The position numbers and the translations under genes are program-made. From contig NZ_FXTE01000002.1 of the NCBI RefSeq assembly GCF_900182615.1, forward strand, positions 340,201 through 404,200: a stretch of 64,000 bases of DNA, read 5' to 3'. Shown piece after piece: positions 43,104 to 52,368 of this stretch (the stretch's first letter is position 1; every line of letters begins with the position of its first letter). This DNA is from Ruegeria faecimaris. Its GTDB lineage: Bacteria > Pseudomonadota > Alphaproteobacteria > Rhodobacterales > Rhodobacteraceae. Under the pieces are notes generated by a model that was not told the origin of the DNA, searched no databases, and saw only the letters and a program-made list of their open reading frames with translations.

Positions 43104-44054
43104 ATGCCTCAGATGCGGCACATCACCATTGTTCTGATCGAGGAGTTCTCGCATCTCGCCTTTTCATGTGCCGTCGAACCACTGCGGATCGCCAATCTGG
43201 TCAGTGAGAAAACGCTATATGATTGGACGCTGATATCGGAGGACGCAGAGCGTGCAGTGTGTTCCAATAAGGTGGTGACACTTGTGCATGGCGGGTTGGG
43301 CGATATTCCAAAGACTGATCAGCTGTTTGTCTTATCGGGCATCCACATGCGCAACCATGTCTCACGCGACCTTCTGGCGACGTTGCGACGCGAACGTGCG
43401 CGGGGCACGCCGATCGGGGCATTGTGTTCTGGTGCTTGGCTTCTAGCAGAGGCCGGATTTCTGGATGGCTCTCAGGCTGCGATCCATTGGGAATATCACG
43501 ATGCGTTTATGGAAGCGTTCCCAGAGGTGAACCTTGTGCGCAGTGTCTTCGTGGCAGACGCGAAACACATCACGGCATCGGGTGGGACGGCAACTGCCGA
43601 TCTTATGTTGCATCTGATCGGACGCGACCACGGTGAGGAGCTGGCGATCGCGGTTGCAGATCAGATGGTGTATAATGCTGCCCGCAACGCAACGGCCAAA
43701 CAAAGGGTATCATTGCAATCGCGCAACGGGATGCGTAACGCACATCTGGCTCGGGCTATCCATACCATGCGCGAATGCCTTGAAGCACCGGTTTCTCCGT
43801 CAAAGATCGCGGATGATCTTGGCATATCCACGCGCCAGTTAGAGCGGTTATTTGGTAAGTATCTCAACACTTCGCCCAAAAAATACTTTATGGAATTACG
43901 CCTGGAACGCGCGCAAAAGCTTTTGCTTCAGACCGAAGCATCCGTCACTGAGGTCGCGTTGGCTTGTGGCTTTGAAAATCCCGGCCATTTCTCGCGGGTT
44001 TATCGATCCAGTTTTGGTGTCACACCGCATTCGCAAAAAAGCAAAATCGACTGA
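43104..44054 (+). CDS. GlxA-family AraC-type regulator (DJ-1/PfpI plus HTH)
   Basis: The 316-residue protein has an N-terminal DJ-1/PfpI-like amidase domain (ITIVLIEEFSHLAFSCAVEPL and IGALCSGAWLLAEAGFL) and a C-terminal AraC HTH (LGISTRQLERLFGKYL, VALACGFENPGHFSRVYR). The group includes GbdR and CdhR, which sense glycine betaine and carnitine. That fits the N-methylated-amine genes around it. The ATG at 43104 is chosen; the earlier frame has no ribosome site. It is probably an activator of the neighbouring catabolic genes. Confidence 0.88.
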   Translation: MPQMRHITIVLIEEFSHLAFSCAVEPLRIANLVSEKTLYDWTLISEDAERAVCSNKVVTLVHGGLGDIPKTDQLFVLSGIHMRNHVSRDLLATLRRERARGTPIGALCSGAWLLAEAGFLDGSQAAIHWEYHDAFMEAFPEVNLVRSVFVADAKHITASGGTATADLMLHLIGRDHGEELAIAVADQMVYNAARNATAKQRVSLQSRNGMRNAHLARAIHTMRECLEAPVSPSKIADDLGISTRQLERLFGKYLNTSPKKYFMELRLERAQKLLLQTEASVTEVALACGFENPGHFSRVYRSSFGVTPHSQKSKID

Positions 44055-44464
44055 CGGAAGGCGGCGGGGGGAGCTGCTCTGCCCTAGGGCGAGCCCGGCC
44101 CGGCAGGCGCTCACCCCCTAGTCCCGCTTGTACCCCCTCGTTAAATTCAAACTCGTAAACTGATCAGCAGGATTGACTGTTTGTATTTGGTAAAAAGGGC
44201 ACAAATTCTGCAAGATCGTGTCAGATGTAAGGGGGTTTAGGGCGATATAAAGGCCCAGATTTCTGCAAAAAAATGCGGCCCAAATCCCACACAATTAATA
44301 GCTCAAATAGCCAAGTTTGTCCTTGAGTTTGCGTTACATATGAAAAATGGCTTTTAAGTTTAGCCAAAATACCGGGTATACTTACAAACTATGGCAGAGA
44401 TTCACATCGGGATGCATTTTCGAACCCCCATGTTCCCTTCAGCAACCAAAGCCGGAGGCCATGC
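44055..44464. other. 410-base non-coding stretch
   Basis: After the GlxA-type gene, GCTC-TGCCCTAGGGC-GAGC can fold but has no T run. The rest is AT-rich with poly-A patches and no coding frame of note. An AGGAGG-like site before 44465 serves the next gene. No repeat or RNA was recognised. Confidence 0.5.
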
Positions 44465-44971
44465 ATGAATTTCGAAACTTACCAGCCGGTCGTGACACCT
44501 GTCCCGCCAGTCATACCCGTAGACGTGCGCGAGGTTCAGATTATTCAGGCCTCTCAGGCGGCCAGTGCAGCATTTGAAAAGATCTCCGCCACGGCGTTAT
44601 TTGAGGTAGATACATTCACTGATACTCAGAAGCGCATACTTGCGATCTTTCGCTGGTATTTTCTGGCGGCCTTTTGCACGCGCATGTTGTCTGGGGCAAC
44701 ACATCGGCTGGATCATTTGACGATGCAAGTGGGCATGGATGTATACAGTGCGGTTGGTATGATTTTGTCCCGCGATGAGATCGAGTATTCGAGAAACCTG
44801 GTTGAGAAAATGCCGGATTCTGCGGCTGATGCACGGATGAAGGCGATCGGTGCGCGGGGGCACAAGGCAGGTTGGATCGCGGCCAATCAATATAAACAGG
44901 GCAGAGGCATGCCCTCAGAGATCAAAGTCGCTCTGTCAGGTGCTTTGGCGGCTGTGGATCGTTTGAATTGA
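44465..44971 (+). CDS. hypothetical protein, 168 residues
   Basis: I recognise no family. The protein has no signal peptide. It begins with a Pro/Val-rich segment (YQPVVTPVPPVIPVDV), followed by a predicted helical body with one hydrophobic stretch (FRWYFLAAFCTRMLSGATH). A GGAGG seven bases upstream supports the ATG, and base use is like the neighbours. It stands alone: the FGE gene starts 184 bases later and the GlxA gene ended 410 bases before. Confidence 0.65.
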   Translation: MNFETYQPVVTPVPPVIPVDVREVQIIQASQAASAAFEKISATALFEVDTFTDTQKRILAIFRWYFLAAFCTRMLSGATHRLDHLTMQVGMDVYSAVGMILSRDEIEYSRNLVEKMPDSAADARMKAIGARGHKAGWIAANQYKQGRGMPSEIKVALSGALAAVDRLN

Positions 44972-45154
44972 ACAGTGGTCCCAATTTGACATGAATTTAC
45001 AAGTGTCGGTGAATTTGCCTCGCAGCAGGCAGGTGCGCGCCTTTCGTTGAAGCACAGGTCGAAGGGTGGAAATGCTGCCCATTCACAGTAGGGGATTGAA
45101 AACCGTACCAAATCACTACATTCACCCCTGATAGATCCAACAGGTTAATTCTAC

Positions 45155-46153
45155 ATGCCCCTTTCAAGAAGATTGCTAGCCTATGGCTCGGTTCCCGTGG
45201 TTACGATTGTATGCTTTGCGGTTTGGTATACCAGTATCGGTTCCAAACCAGGTCCTGAGTTTGTCCGGCTGGATGGTGGAGAATTCCTGATGGGCTCGCA
45301 AAACTTTCAAGCGGAAGAGACTCCGGTCCATCCAGTGAATGTCGGGTCCTTTGACATTACGCGGACAGAAATTACCAACGACCAATTTGCGAATTTTGTC
45401 GAAGAAACCGGGTATCAGACAACGGCAGAGCGTGGCTTGTCGGCTGAGGATTTCCCGGGTCTGCCTGCAGATTTGCTTGAGCCTGGGTCGATGGTCTTCG
45501 CCCAGCCTAAGGAAGCGGTGTCGCTGAATAACCCCAACGCATGGTGGCGCTATGTCAAAGGTGCAAGCTGGCAACACCCGGCAGGACCGGGCAGTTCGAT
45601 TGCGGAACTGGGCGACCATCCGGTGGTGCATGTGTCACCCGAGGATGCCGCAGAATTTGCAGAGTGGATCGGAGGTCGTCTGCCGACCGAGGCCGAATGG
45701 GAATTTGCAGCTCGCGGCGGGATCGAAGGCGCCGACTACACCTGGGGTGACAGCTATGATCCCAGTAATGGGTGGAAGGCAAACACCTGGCAAGGACAGT
45801 TCCCAAGCGAAAACCTGGCTGACGATGGCCATGTCGGAACCGCACCCGTAGCGTCATATGTGGCCAATGGCTACGGCCTGTATGACATGGCGGGCAATGT
45901 CTGGGAGCACGTGGCCGACTGGTGGGTGCCGGGGCACATTCCTGGCGACCAAATTGATCCTACCGGCCCGGAAAAAGCCTTTGCCGCCCAGTTCGGTAGC
46001 GCATCGATGGGTGCAATGCGGTTGGTCAAAGGGGGCTCATGGCTTTGCGCGCCGAATTTCTGTCTGCGTTACCGACCTTCTGCGCGGCAGCCGGTTGAGA
46101 TGTCGTTGGGCAGCAATCATGTCGGATTTCGCGTTGTCCGCGATGTAGACTAA
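45155..46153 (+). CDS. formylglycine-generating enzyme family protein
   Basis: The protein turns the active-site cysteine of sulfatases into formylglycine. The 332 residues include one N-terminal membrane helix (VPVVTIVCFAVWYTSIG) and an FGE domain with GGEFLMGS, RLPTEAEWEFAARGG and GNVWEHVADW. The two copper-binding catalytic cysteines are present as C298 and C303 (WLCAPNFCLRYR), so it should be an active enzyme facing the periplasm. A sulfatase with the CxPxR motif lies 1.1 kb downstream, its likely client. Confidence 0.9.
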   Translation: MPLSRRLLAYGSVPVVTIVCFAVWYTSIGSKPGPEFVRLDGGEFLMGSQNFQAEETPVHPVNVGSFDITRTEITNDQFANFVEETGYQTTAERGLSAEDFPGLPADLLEPGSMVFAQPKEAVSLNNPNAWWRYVKGASWQHPAGPGSSIAELGDHPVVHVSPEDAAEFAEWIGGRLPTEAEWEFAARGGIEGADYTWGDSYDPSNGWKANTWQGQFPSENLADDGHVGTAPVASYVANGYGLYDMAGNVWEHVADWWVPGHIPGDQIDPTGPEKAFAAQFGSASMGAMRLVKGGSWLCAPNFCLRYRPSARQPVEMSLGSNHVGFRVVRDVD

Positions 46154-46182
46154 CCGCCGGGTATTCCGGTCATGCGGCGGGC

Positions 46183-47091
46183 TTATTCCGCCCCGTACCG
46201 GTGGCACAATCGATTCCAGAGCATATCAAGCGCGGCAAATTTAACGCCCTTGCGACGGGCAGCGCATATGTTCCAGGTCAGAGGTTGCGTGGTTCGTATC
46301 TCTTTCAACATCCCCAATTTCAGGTGCTGATCAAAATCTTCCTTCATTCCTCCGGCAATCAGGTCTGCTCTGCAGGCCATATCGGCAACTAAAGAGAAAT
46401 CGTCACTTTCGATCTGGGGCAATCGGTCAACAATATGCCAGGCTTTCTCGTCATTCCCCAGAGTGGCGGCAATGGCAGAGCGCCAGTGGCGATGCATATG
46501 CGCGGTTATAAACGGATGCCGAAACACCTCAGCGATTGAGACCGGAGTAGCCTGATGAATGGGATGGTCGGGGCGAGCGCAGAAGAAAACGGGTTCCTTT
46601 CGAACGACCTGAATGTCCAGATCGCTTAGGTTGGGCGTGTGCGTCAGATCGCAAACCGCCACGTCCAGGCGCCCTATCCGCAATGCTTCGAGGGGTTCCA
46701 TGGTGGCCCGCACATCAACGCGGACACGAAGATCTGGCCAGTTATCAAGCAGCTCTGCCAGAAGCGGCGTGATGATCGTCCGGGTCGTCAGGGGGCCGCA
46801 GCCGATATTCAGCACCTCCGGGCCGACCGAACGCAACCGTTTGACTCCTGCTTCAAACTGGCTGGTCGCATTGTGCAGCGCGTCCAGAAGTTGCAAAAAG
46901 CGTTTCCCCGCCGGTCTGATGTTTGCGCCGCGGCCTGTCCGTTCGAATAGCGCCTGACCGGCATAAGTTTCTGCCTGGCCGATATAGCGTGAGAAACTTG
47001 CCGGAGAGGTTCCGATTGCATCCGCTGCCACGCGAAAGTTGCCGTGTCTGGCCAATGAGCGCACCGCATCTATGGCTTTGGAATCAATCAT
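46183..47091 (-). CDS. LysR-family regulator
   Basis: The 302-residue regulator has a winged helix (IDAVRSLARHGNFRVAADAI, SPASFSRYIGQAETYAG) and a type 2 periplasmic-binding-like effector domain. It is convergent with the FGE gene and divergent from the sulfatase, with a 143-base shared promoter region. It likely controls the sulfatase. The ATG at 47091 starts the helix; the longer frame up to 47124 is less likely. Confidence 0.87.
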   Translation of the reverse strand: MIDSKAIDAVRSLARHGNFRVAADAIGTSPASFSRYIGQAETYAGQALFERTGRGANIRPAGKRFLQLLDALHNATSQFEAGVKRLRSVGPEVLNIGCGPLTTRTIITPLLAELLDNWPDLRVRVDVRATMEPLEALRIGRLDVAVCDLTHTPNLSDLDIQVVRKEPVFFCARPDHPIHQATPVSIAEVFRHPFITAHMHRHWRSAIAATLGNDEKAWHIVDRLPQIESDDFSLVADMACRADLIAGGMKEDFDQHLKLGMLKEIRTTQPLTWNICAARRKGVKFAALDMLWNRLCHRYGAE

Positions 47092-47234
47092 TTGCACCCT
47101 CGTTCCAATATTCCGAACGCTCATACCAAATGATGGAATGGTCGTCTCTTTCTGTAGTCGGAATTGTCGTTTCCTGCGACATTATTGTCGACCGTGGCAC
47201 GACGCCCCGGACTTCCCACATAACGGAGGATTCA

Positions 47235-48974
47235 ATGGTTCCTTTAAGGAATATATTAGCTGTGCTTGGCGCTTCGGCGTTATCAACGACTGCAGCACTT
47301 GCCGATTCTGAGGATACACGCCCAAACGTTCTTATTCTAATCGCAGATGACATGGGGTTTTCCGATGTTGGCGCATTTGGCAGTGAAATCGAAACGCCCT
47401 CGATCGACCAACTGGCAGATGACGGTATGCTGTTCACCAATTTCCACGTCGGAGCGTCTTGCTCGCCCACTCGGACTATGCTGATCAGCGGTGTCGACAA
47501 CCATCTCGCAGGCCTCGGCAATATGTTAGAGATTCAGGCCGATAACCAATTCGGCAAGCCTGGCTATGAAGGTCATTTGAACGACAAGGTTGTTGCGTTG
47601 CCGCGTCTGTTGCGCGACGCAGGATACCACACCTATATGACCGGCAAATGGCACCTAGGTCATGAGCCTGGCACGATCGCTTATGACCGCGGATTTGAGA
47701 AATCCTTTATGCTGGGCGAAAGCGGTGCGGATAACTGGGTCGAGCAGCCCTATGCCCCGTTCTATACGCGGGTGCACTATTACGAGGACGACAAGCTCGT
47801 CAGCCTGCCAACGGACGACTACTTCTCATCCGATTTTTATACCCAAACGATGATCGATTACATCGACAGCAACCTGGATGACGGTAAACCATTTTTGGCC
47901 TGGGTCGGGTATCAGGCCGTCCATTACCCTCATCAGGCGCCAAAAGAATTCATCGACAAATATGAAGGCGTTTATGACGAAGGGTTCGAGGCCCTGCGGG
48001 TTTCGCGTCTGGAAAAGCAGAAGGAACTTGGGCTGATCTCTCCGGATGTGGAATTGGACCCGGAGTTTGCGAAAACCTCTTATGAACCGTGGCAGATGCC
48101 GGATTGGGAAAAGCTTAACGACGAAGAAAAAGCATTCAACGCGCGACGGATGCAGACCTATGCCGGAATGCTGGACAATATGGATGTCAATATCGGCAGG
48201 ATCCTGAGCTATCTGGATGAAAAAGGTATTGCGGACAACACCATCGTCATTTTCCTTGCGGATAACGGCCCGGATCCGAACCAGTTGCCGCTGTCTGAAG
48301 CCTATCGTGATTGGTACAAAGCCCATTACGACAAGGTCTATATCGAGGATTTTGACGGCGATTATTCGGATATGGGGCAGCAGGGTGTCTATGCTGATTA
48401 CGGCCCTGGCTGGGCGGCAGCCGCAGCGGTTCCGGGCAGCTACTTTAAGACATTCTCGACCGAGGGTGGTTTGCGTGTCCCTTTGATCGTGAAATTCCCG
48501 GGTGTTGTCGAGCCTGGATCGCAAGTCGATAAATTTGCCTTTGTTCGCGATATCGTTCCGACACTTCTTGAAGTTGCCGGCGTAGACGTTCCCGGACCGG
48601 TCTATGACGGTCGCGAAATTTATACGCCAGACGGTATCAGTATGATGCCGGTCCTGAAGGGTGAGACGGAAACCGTGCGCGACGATAACAACCCGGTCGG
48701 ATATGAGCTTGCAGGGTCCTCGGCAGTATTCCAGGGCAAATATAAACTGATGCAGAATCTGGCCCCTAAAGGCACAGGCGAATGGGAGCTGTTTGATATC
48801 GAAGCTGATCCGTCGGAATTACACAATCTGGCGGACCAGATGCCCGAGCGTGTCGCAGCGATGCAGGCCTATTTTGAGGACTATGCAAAAAGGGTAAATC
48901 TTGTGCCTGTTCCCGAAGGCTATAACCCTCTGGAGCAGACAGTCGTCAACGCCAAGCGCAGTGGCGCGCATTAA
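47235..48974 (+). CDS. arylsulfatase, formylglycine type
   Basis: This periplasmic sulfatase of 579 residues has a signal peptide ending at ALA. Metal-binding aspartates stand in LIADDMGFSD (38-39). The maturation motif CSPTR begins at Cys76 (GASCSPTRT), and LADNGPDP and the KWHLG segment are typical. It would release sulfate from a sulfated sugar, steroid or aromatic ester. FGE upstream is the expected activator. GGAGG-like sequence before the ATG supports this start rather than the longer frame. A terminator follows. Confidence 0.93.
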   Translation: MVPLRNILAVLGASALSTTAALADSEDTRPNVLILIADDMGFSDVGAFGSEIETPSIDQLADDGMLFTNFHVGASCSPTRTMLISGVDNHLAGLGNMLEIQADNQFGKPGYEGHLNDKVVALPRLLRDAGYHTYMTGKWHLGHEPGTIAYDRGFEKSFMLGESGADNWVEQPYAPFYTRVHYYEDDKLVSLPTDDYFSSDFYTQTMIDYIDSNLDDGKPFLAWVGYQAVHYPHQAPKEFIDKYEGVYDEGFEALRVSRLEKQKELGLISPDVELDPEFAKTSYEPWQMPDWEKLNDEEKAFNARRMQTYAGMLDNMDVNIGRILSYLDEKGIADNTIVIFLADNGPDPNQLPLSEAYRDWYKAHYDKVYIEDFDGDYSDMGQQGVYADYGPGWAAAAAVPGSYFKTFSTEGGLRVPLIVKFPGVVEPGSQVDKFAFVRDIVPTLLEVAGVDVPGPVYDGREIYTPDGISMMPVLKGETETVRDDNNPVGYELAGSSAVFQGKYKLMQNLAPKGTGEWELFDIEADPSELHNLADQMPERVAAMQAYFEDYAKRVNLVPVPEGYNPLEQTVVNAKRSGAH

Positions 48975-48984
48975 CTGAAATGTC

Positions 48985-49016
48985 ATCGCGCCGTTTCGGG
49001 ACGGAAGCGGCGCGAT
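48985..49016 (+). terminator. hairpin after the sulfatase gene
   Basis: A 9-bp perfect stem ATCGCGCCG/CGGCGCGAT with a 14-base loop stands 11 bases after the stop. The following bases are GCGTATATTT, so the T run is weak. It is probably the sulfatase terminator. Confidence 0.6.
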
Positions 49017-49149
49017 GCGTATATTTGAAAAAGGCACAGTGCTGGTTGGCCCGCCGATAGATATGTGGCGCTACTGCGGGTGTAGCTACTGTTTGCCGCA
49101 AGCACACGCCCATGGATCAGGCCGGTGCATTGTTGGGAGGAGATGCGGG

Positions 49150-49485
49150 TTATTGCCCTGTGATTTCCGTGCAAGTTCCTTTGCCCCAACCGGTTCTACT
49201 ACCAGAGGCAGAGAAATCGAACGTGCCTTTCTGGGGGTGGACGTTATAACTCAGCGTGTGATCCTCGCCGATATACAGGTAGGTCAAGGTATCGAGCCCC
49301 GGGAAAACATCGACCTCTTTGTCGATGTCACCGATCTTGATACGACCTTTGTTTTGATCTTCATATTTGATCAGTTTCGCAGCCATTTCGGGATGCTGTT
49401 CGTCTGGTGACTGACATTCAAACACCCGCTCTTCTGCAAGCGCCGTGAAGGGCATAAATATAAGAAGAATCGCCAACTTTTTCAT
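49150..49485 (-). CDS. small secreted protein of unknown function
   Basis: The 111-residue protein has a clear signal peptide (MKKLAILLIFMPFTALA) and a mature part with two cysteines (FECQSP and GTCTEI) that could form a disulfide. The rest is beta-rich, with charged segments such as KYEDQNKGRIKIGDID. No family is recognised. It stands alone between the sulfatase and the PA14-like remnant, on the opposite strand from the sulfatase. Confidence 0.7.
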   Translation of the reverse strand: MKKLAILLIFMPFTALAEERVFECQSPDEQHPEMAAKLIKYEDQNKGRIKIGDIDKEVDVFPGLDTLTYLYIGEDHTLSYNVHPQKGTFDFSASGSRTGWGKGTCTEITGQ

Positions 49486-49709
49486 TTGATCTCACCTAGA
49501 GCAGATTCGTTTCGAACGCCGCAGCTAGGTGTGATTTCTGTCATAAATTTGCTGAAATTCTGGCCAGACTGTGCCTTGGGCACAACCAAAGAAAATATAG
49601 GTGTTGGACCGTCTGCAAAATCAAGATTCTAGCGTCTCGGCAAGAAGTCTGTGGCAAAGATCGCATCCCAGAACAGAATGCAGGTCGGCTCCGCTTGGCA
49701 TTGCATTCA

Positions 49710-50498
49710 CTACCAATCAAATCTCTCATAAGTATCTATTTCAATACAAGTAATATTTGCATCTCCGAGGGTTGAGATCGGCTCGTCCAGAACATCCACC
49801 TCTGGGGCATTGTCGGTCGAATGGATAGCATCCCAAGGCAGGGTTCCAGGAGTACTCGAGTACAGCGCTTCGTAAGCCAGTCCTTCGTCCAAAGAATTCC
49901 CTGCGCTGACAGGGTCGTCACCGACGGTCAGGGCAAATGGGTTTTCCGAAGTGATGAGAGTGCCGGCGCTGTCTATGTCTGACACAACGATCTGACCATG
50001 AATTACGCCCTCGAAACCTACTGGCGGGGAAAGCTCCAGGTGGTTCAGATTACAACCCGACAAATCCACCGGATCACCTTTGGTGATCACTGAATGCTCA
50101 CCACTGATTATCAGGGTATTTGCCGGCAACCCCTCCAGTGTAACATTCGCCTGATCAGACGCATGCGACACTTGGATGCCAACTTGGATCGCGTCGTCCT
50201 TGGGAACCGACAAACCGGGATCGGCCTGCATCACCTCACGGCCATCGGTATCCGGACCGTCCCATTCCAGCTTCAGCCCCGCATGGCCGTGGTTCTCGAC
50301 ATATCGGACTTCGATGCCATAAGTCCCAGGCTCAAGGTTGACCTCTTCTGAATACGTGCGAAACCCATGTGGCTTATCTCCTGTGTTGGAGACATCATCT
50401 CCGTTTATGTGCAGCGGAGGCGCAGCGGACACAGTTTCATGCGCAGCACAGCAAAAGGTGCTAGCCGCGTAAGACCTTGATACATTGTAGGGAAAGAA
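49710..50498 (-). pseudogene. truncated PA14-like protein running out of tRNA-Val
   Basis: The frame encodes the second half of a PA14-like domain (LHINGDDVSN, then LEPGTYGIEVRYVENHGHAG and LKLEWDGP), and then about 180 residues of beta-rich sequence (ANVTLEGLPANTLIISGEHS). The expected first half of PA14 and any ATG start are absent. Upstream, the frame runs into the tRNA-Val gene. This suggests the 5' part was lost, perhaps by integration or deletion at the tRNA. Expression from a GTG cannot be excluded. Confidence 0.6.
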
Positions 50499-50574
<76 letters not shown>

Positions 50575-50892
50575 GTGAGGCTGCATTTAGCCAAGCCGGC
50601 GCGCGGGCGCAAGAGGGTCTGGCACAATTTCTTTCACTGAATTTAGACAAGGCGGGCATCTGGGGTGATATCTCCGCCAACCGGGCTCTGATTTATCAGA
50701 CTTTTTGAGGGATCACGAAATCTGAACCGGTCGTTTCGGACCAGGCACCTCCAAAATATCTTGGGTGTTCTAGCGGCTATGAATTGCCCGTTTCAAAGGT
50801 TCTTATTCACGATGCGTCCTATCGATGCTTGCGCGCCCCCCGCCGCCTCAGATATCCCCTGATGGAACCTTAACCTACGAGACGGGAACAAT
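50575..50892. other. 318-base gap before modA
   Basis: No coding frame with support, no tRNA, and no clear ModE box or riboswitch was seen. There is a TTTATCAGACTTTTTGAGG stretch near 50690 and a GC-rich patch near 50835. A promoter for modABC must lie here. Confidence 0.5.
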
Positions 50893-51672
50893 ATGACCCT
50901 GTCATCCGCAAGCCGTTTTCTGGCTGCTGCTATTGTTTTGGGTAGTTTGATATCGACTCCGCAGCGTGCAGAGGCCGACGATGTTTTGGTTTTTGCTGCT
51001 GCCAGTCTGAAAAATGCTCTGGATTCACTTGTACCGGGTTTTGAACGGCAAAGCGGTCAGGAGGTTGTCATATCGTATGCGGCGTCTTCTATACTGGCAC
51101 GTCAAATTCAACAGGGCGCCCCGGCGGATGTGTATATTTCAGCCAACAGTGACTGGATGGATGTCCTTCAGGAGAATGGGCTGATTGATGCTGGATCGCG
51201 GGTTAACCTTTTGGGAAATGGGCTTGTCCTGATCGGTGGGCCGACGGCCGTTGAAATTGAGGGGCTTTCCCCGCAGACGGACATCTCAGCCGCTTTGTCA
51301 GGTGGGCATCTTGCGATGGCCCTGGTCGATGCCGTGCCTGCGGGAATTTACGGCAAAGCGGCGCTGCAAAACCTAGGTCTTTGGGATAGTGTTCAGCAGC
51401 AGGTGGCACAGACCGACAATGTACGCGCGGCTCTGGCTTTGGTTGCCGCGGGGGCTGCCCCCTTGGGTGTTGTCTACCGATCGGATGCCCAGGCCGAGGA
51501 TCGGGTGCGGGTGGTGGCCTCTTTCCCTGCAAATCTTCACCCGGAAATTGTCTACCCGGCCGCTGTAACAACGCAAGCCTCAGCCGAGGCAAATGCTTTC
51601 CTAAGCTACCTACAGACCGACGCAGCGATGGCAGTCTTTGCAGAGCAGGGATTTGCCCTGCCGGGCGACTAG
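50893..51672 (+). CDS. modA: molybdate ABC transporter substrate-binding protein
   Basis: ModA binds molybdate in the periplasm. The 259-residue precursor has a signal peptide ending AEA and the family segments LVFAAASLKNALDSL, YAASSILARQIQQGAPADVYISA and the C-terminal NAFLSYLQ. The modB gene starts four bases after its stop. Molybdenum is needed for SoxC in this window and for other Mo-enzymes. No molybdenum-cofactor riboswitch or ModE site was recognised upstream. Confidence 0.94.
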   Translation: MTLSSASRFLAAAIVLGSLISTPQRAEADDVLVFAAASLKNALDSLVPGFERQSGQEVVISYAASSILARQIQQGAPADVYISANSDWMDVLQENGLIDAGSRVNLLGNGLVLIGGPTAVEIEGLSPQTDISAALSGGHLAMALVDAVPAGIYGKAALQNLGLWDSVQQQVAQTDNVRAALALVAAGAAPLGVVYRSDAQAEDRVRVVASFPANLHPEIVYPAAVTTQASAEANAFLSYLQTDAAMAVFAEQGFALPGD

Positions 51673-51675
51673 CCG

Positions 51676-52368
51676 ATGGGTTGGCTGGGACCGGAAGAAC
51701 TTGAGGCGCTGAAATTGTCGCTGCGTGTCTCTTTCTGGGCAACGCTGGTTACTTTGCCCTTTGGTGTATTCGTTGCCTATGCACTGGCACGCTGGCGCTT
51801 TCCCGGGCGACAAGTGCTGAATGGGTTGGTGCATTTGCCATTGATCCTGCCGCCGGTTGTTACGGGATATCTGCTGCTATTGACCTTTGGTATTCAGGGC
51901 CCGATTGGTGGCCCTTTGGCAGGGCTTGGAATTGTCTTTGCGTTTCGCTGGACCGGCGCGGCGCTGGCCGCTGGGATCATGGCGTTTCCGCTGATGGTCC
52001 GTGCTATTCGCCTTTCGATCGAAGCCGTCGACCCTAAGCTGGAACAGGCCGGAGCCACGCTGGGTGCCTCGCGTCTGTGGGTTTTTGTCACCGTGACCTT
52101 GCCGATGATTCTGCCGGGGGTGATCGCCGGGACCATCCTTGCCTTTGCAAAAGCCATGGGTGAGTTCGGCGCGACGATCACCTTTGTTTCGAACATACCT
52201 GGACAGACACAGACGTTGCCATCGGCCGTTTATGCGTTTCTGCAGGTTCCGGGTGGAGAGGCGGCGGCGATGCGGCTAGTGGTGATATCGGTCATCATCG
52301 CGATGGGGGCGCTGCTGTTGTCAGAGTTTGTCGGTCGTCGCGCCGCGGCAAGAGTGTCGGGGACATGA
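51676..52368 (+). CDS. modB: molybdate ABC transporter permease
   Basis: The 230-residue permease has about five membrane segments and the EAA-type loop EQAGATLGASRLWVFVTVTLP that docks on ModC. It starts four bases after modA and overlaps modC by four bases. This is the usual arrangement of modABC. Confidence 0.95.
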   Translation: MGWLGPEELEALKLSLRVSFWATLVTLPFGVFVAYALARWRFPGRQVLNGLVHLPLILPPVVTGYLLLLTFGIQGPIGGPLAGLGIVFAFRWTGAALAAGIMAFPLMVRAIRLSIEAVDPKLEQAGATLGASRLWVFVTVTLPMILPGVIAGTILAFAKAMGEFGATITFVSNIPGQTQTLPSAVYAFLQVPGGEAAAMRLVVISVIIAMGALLLSEFVGRRAAARVSGT

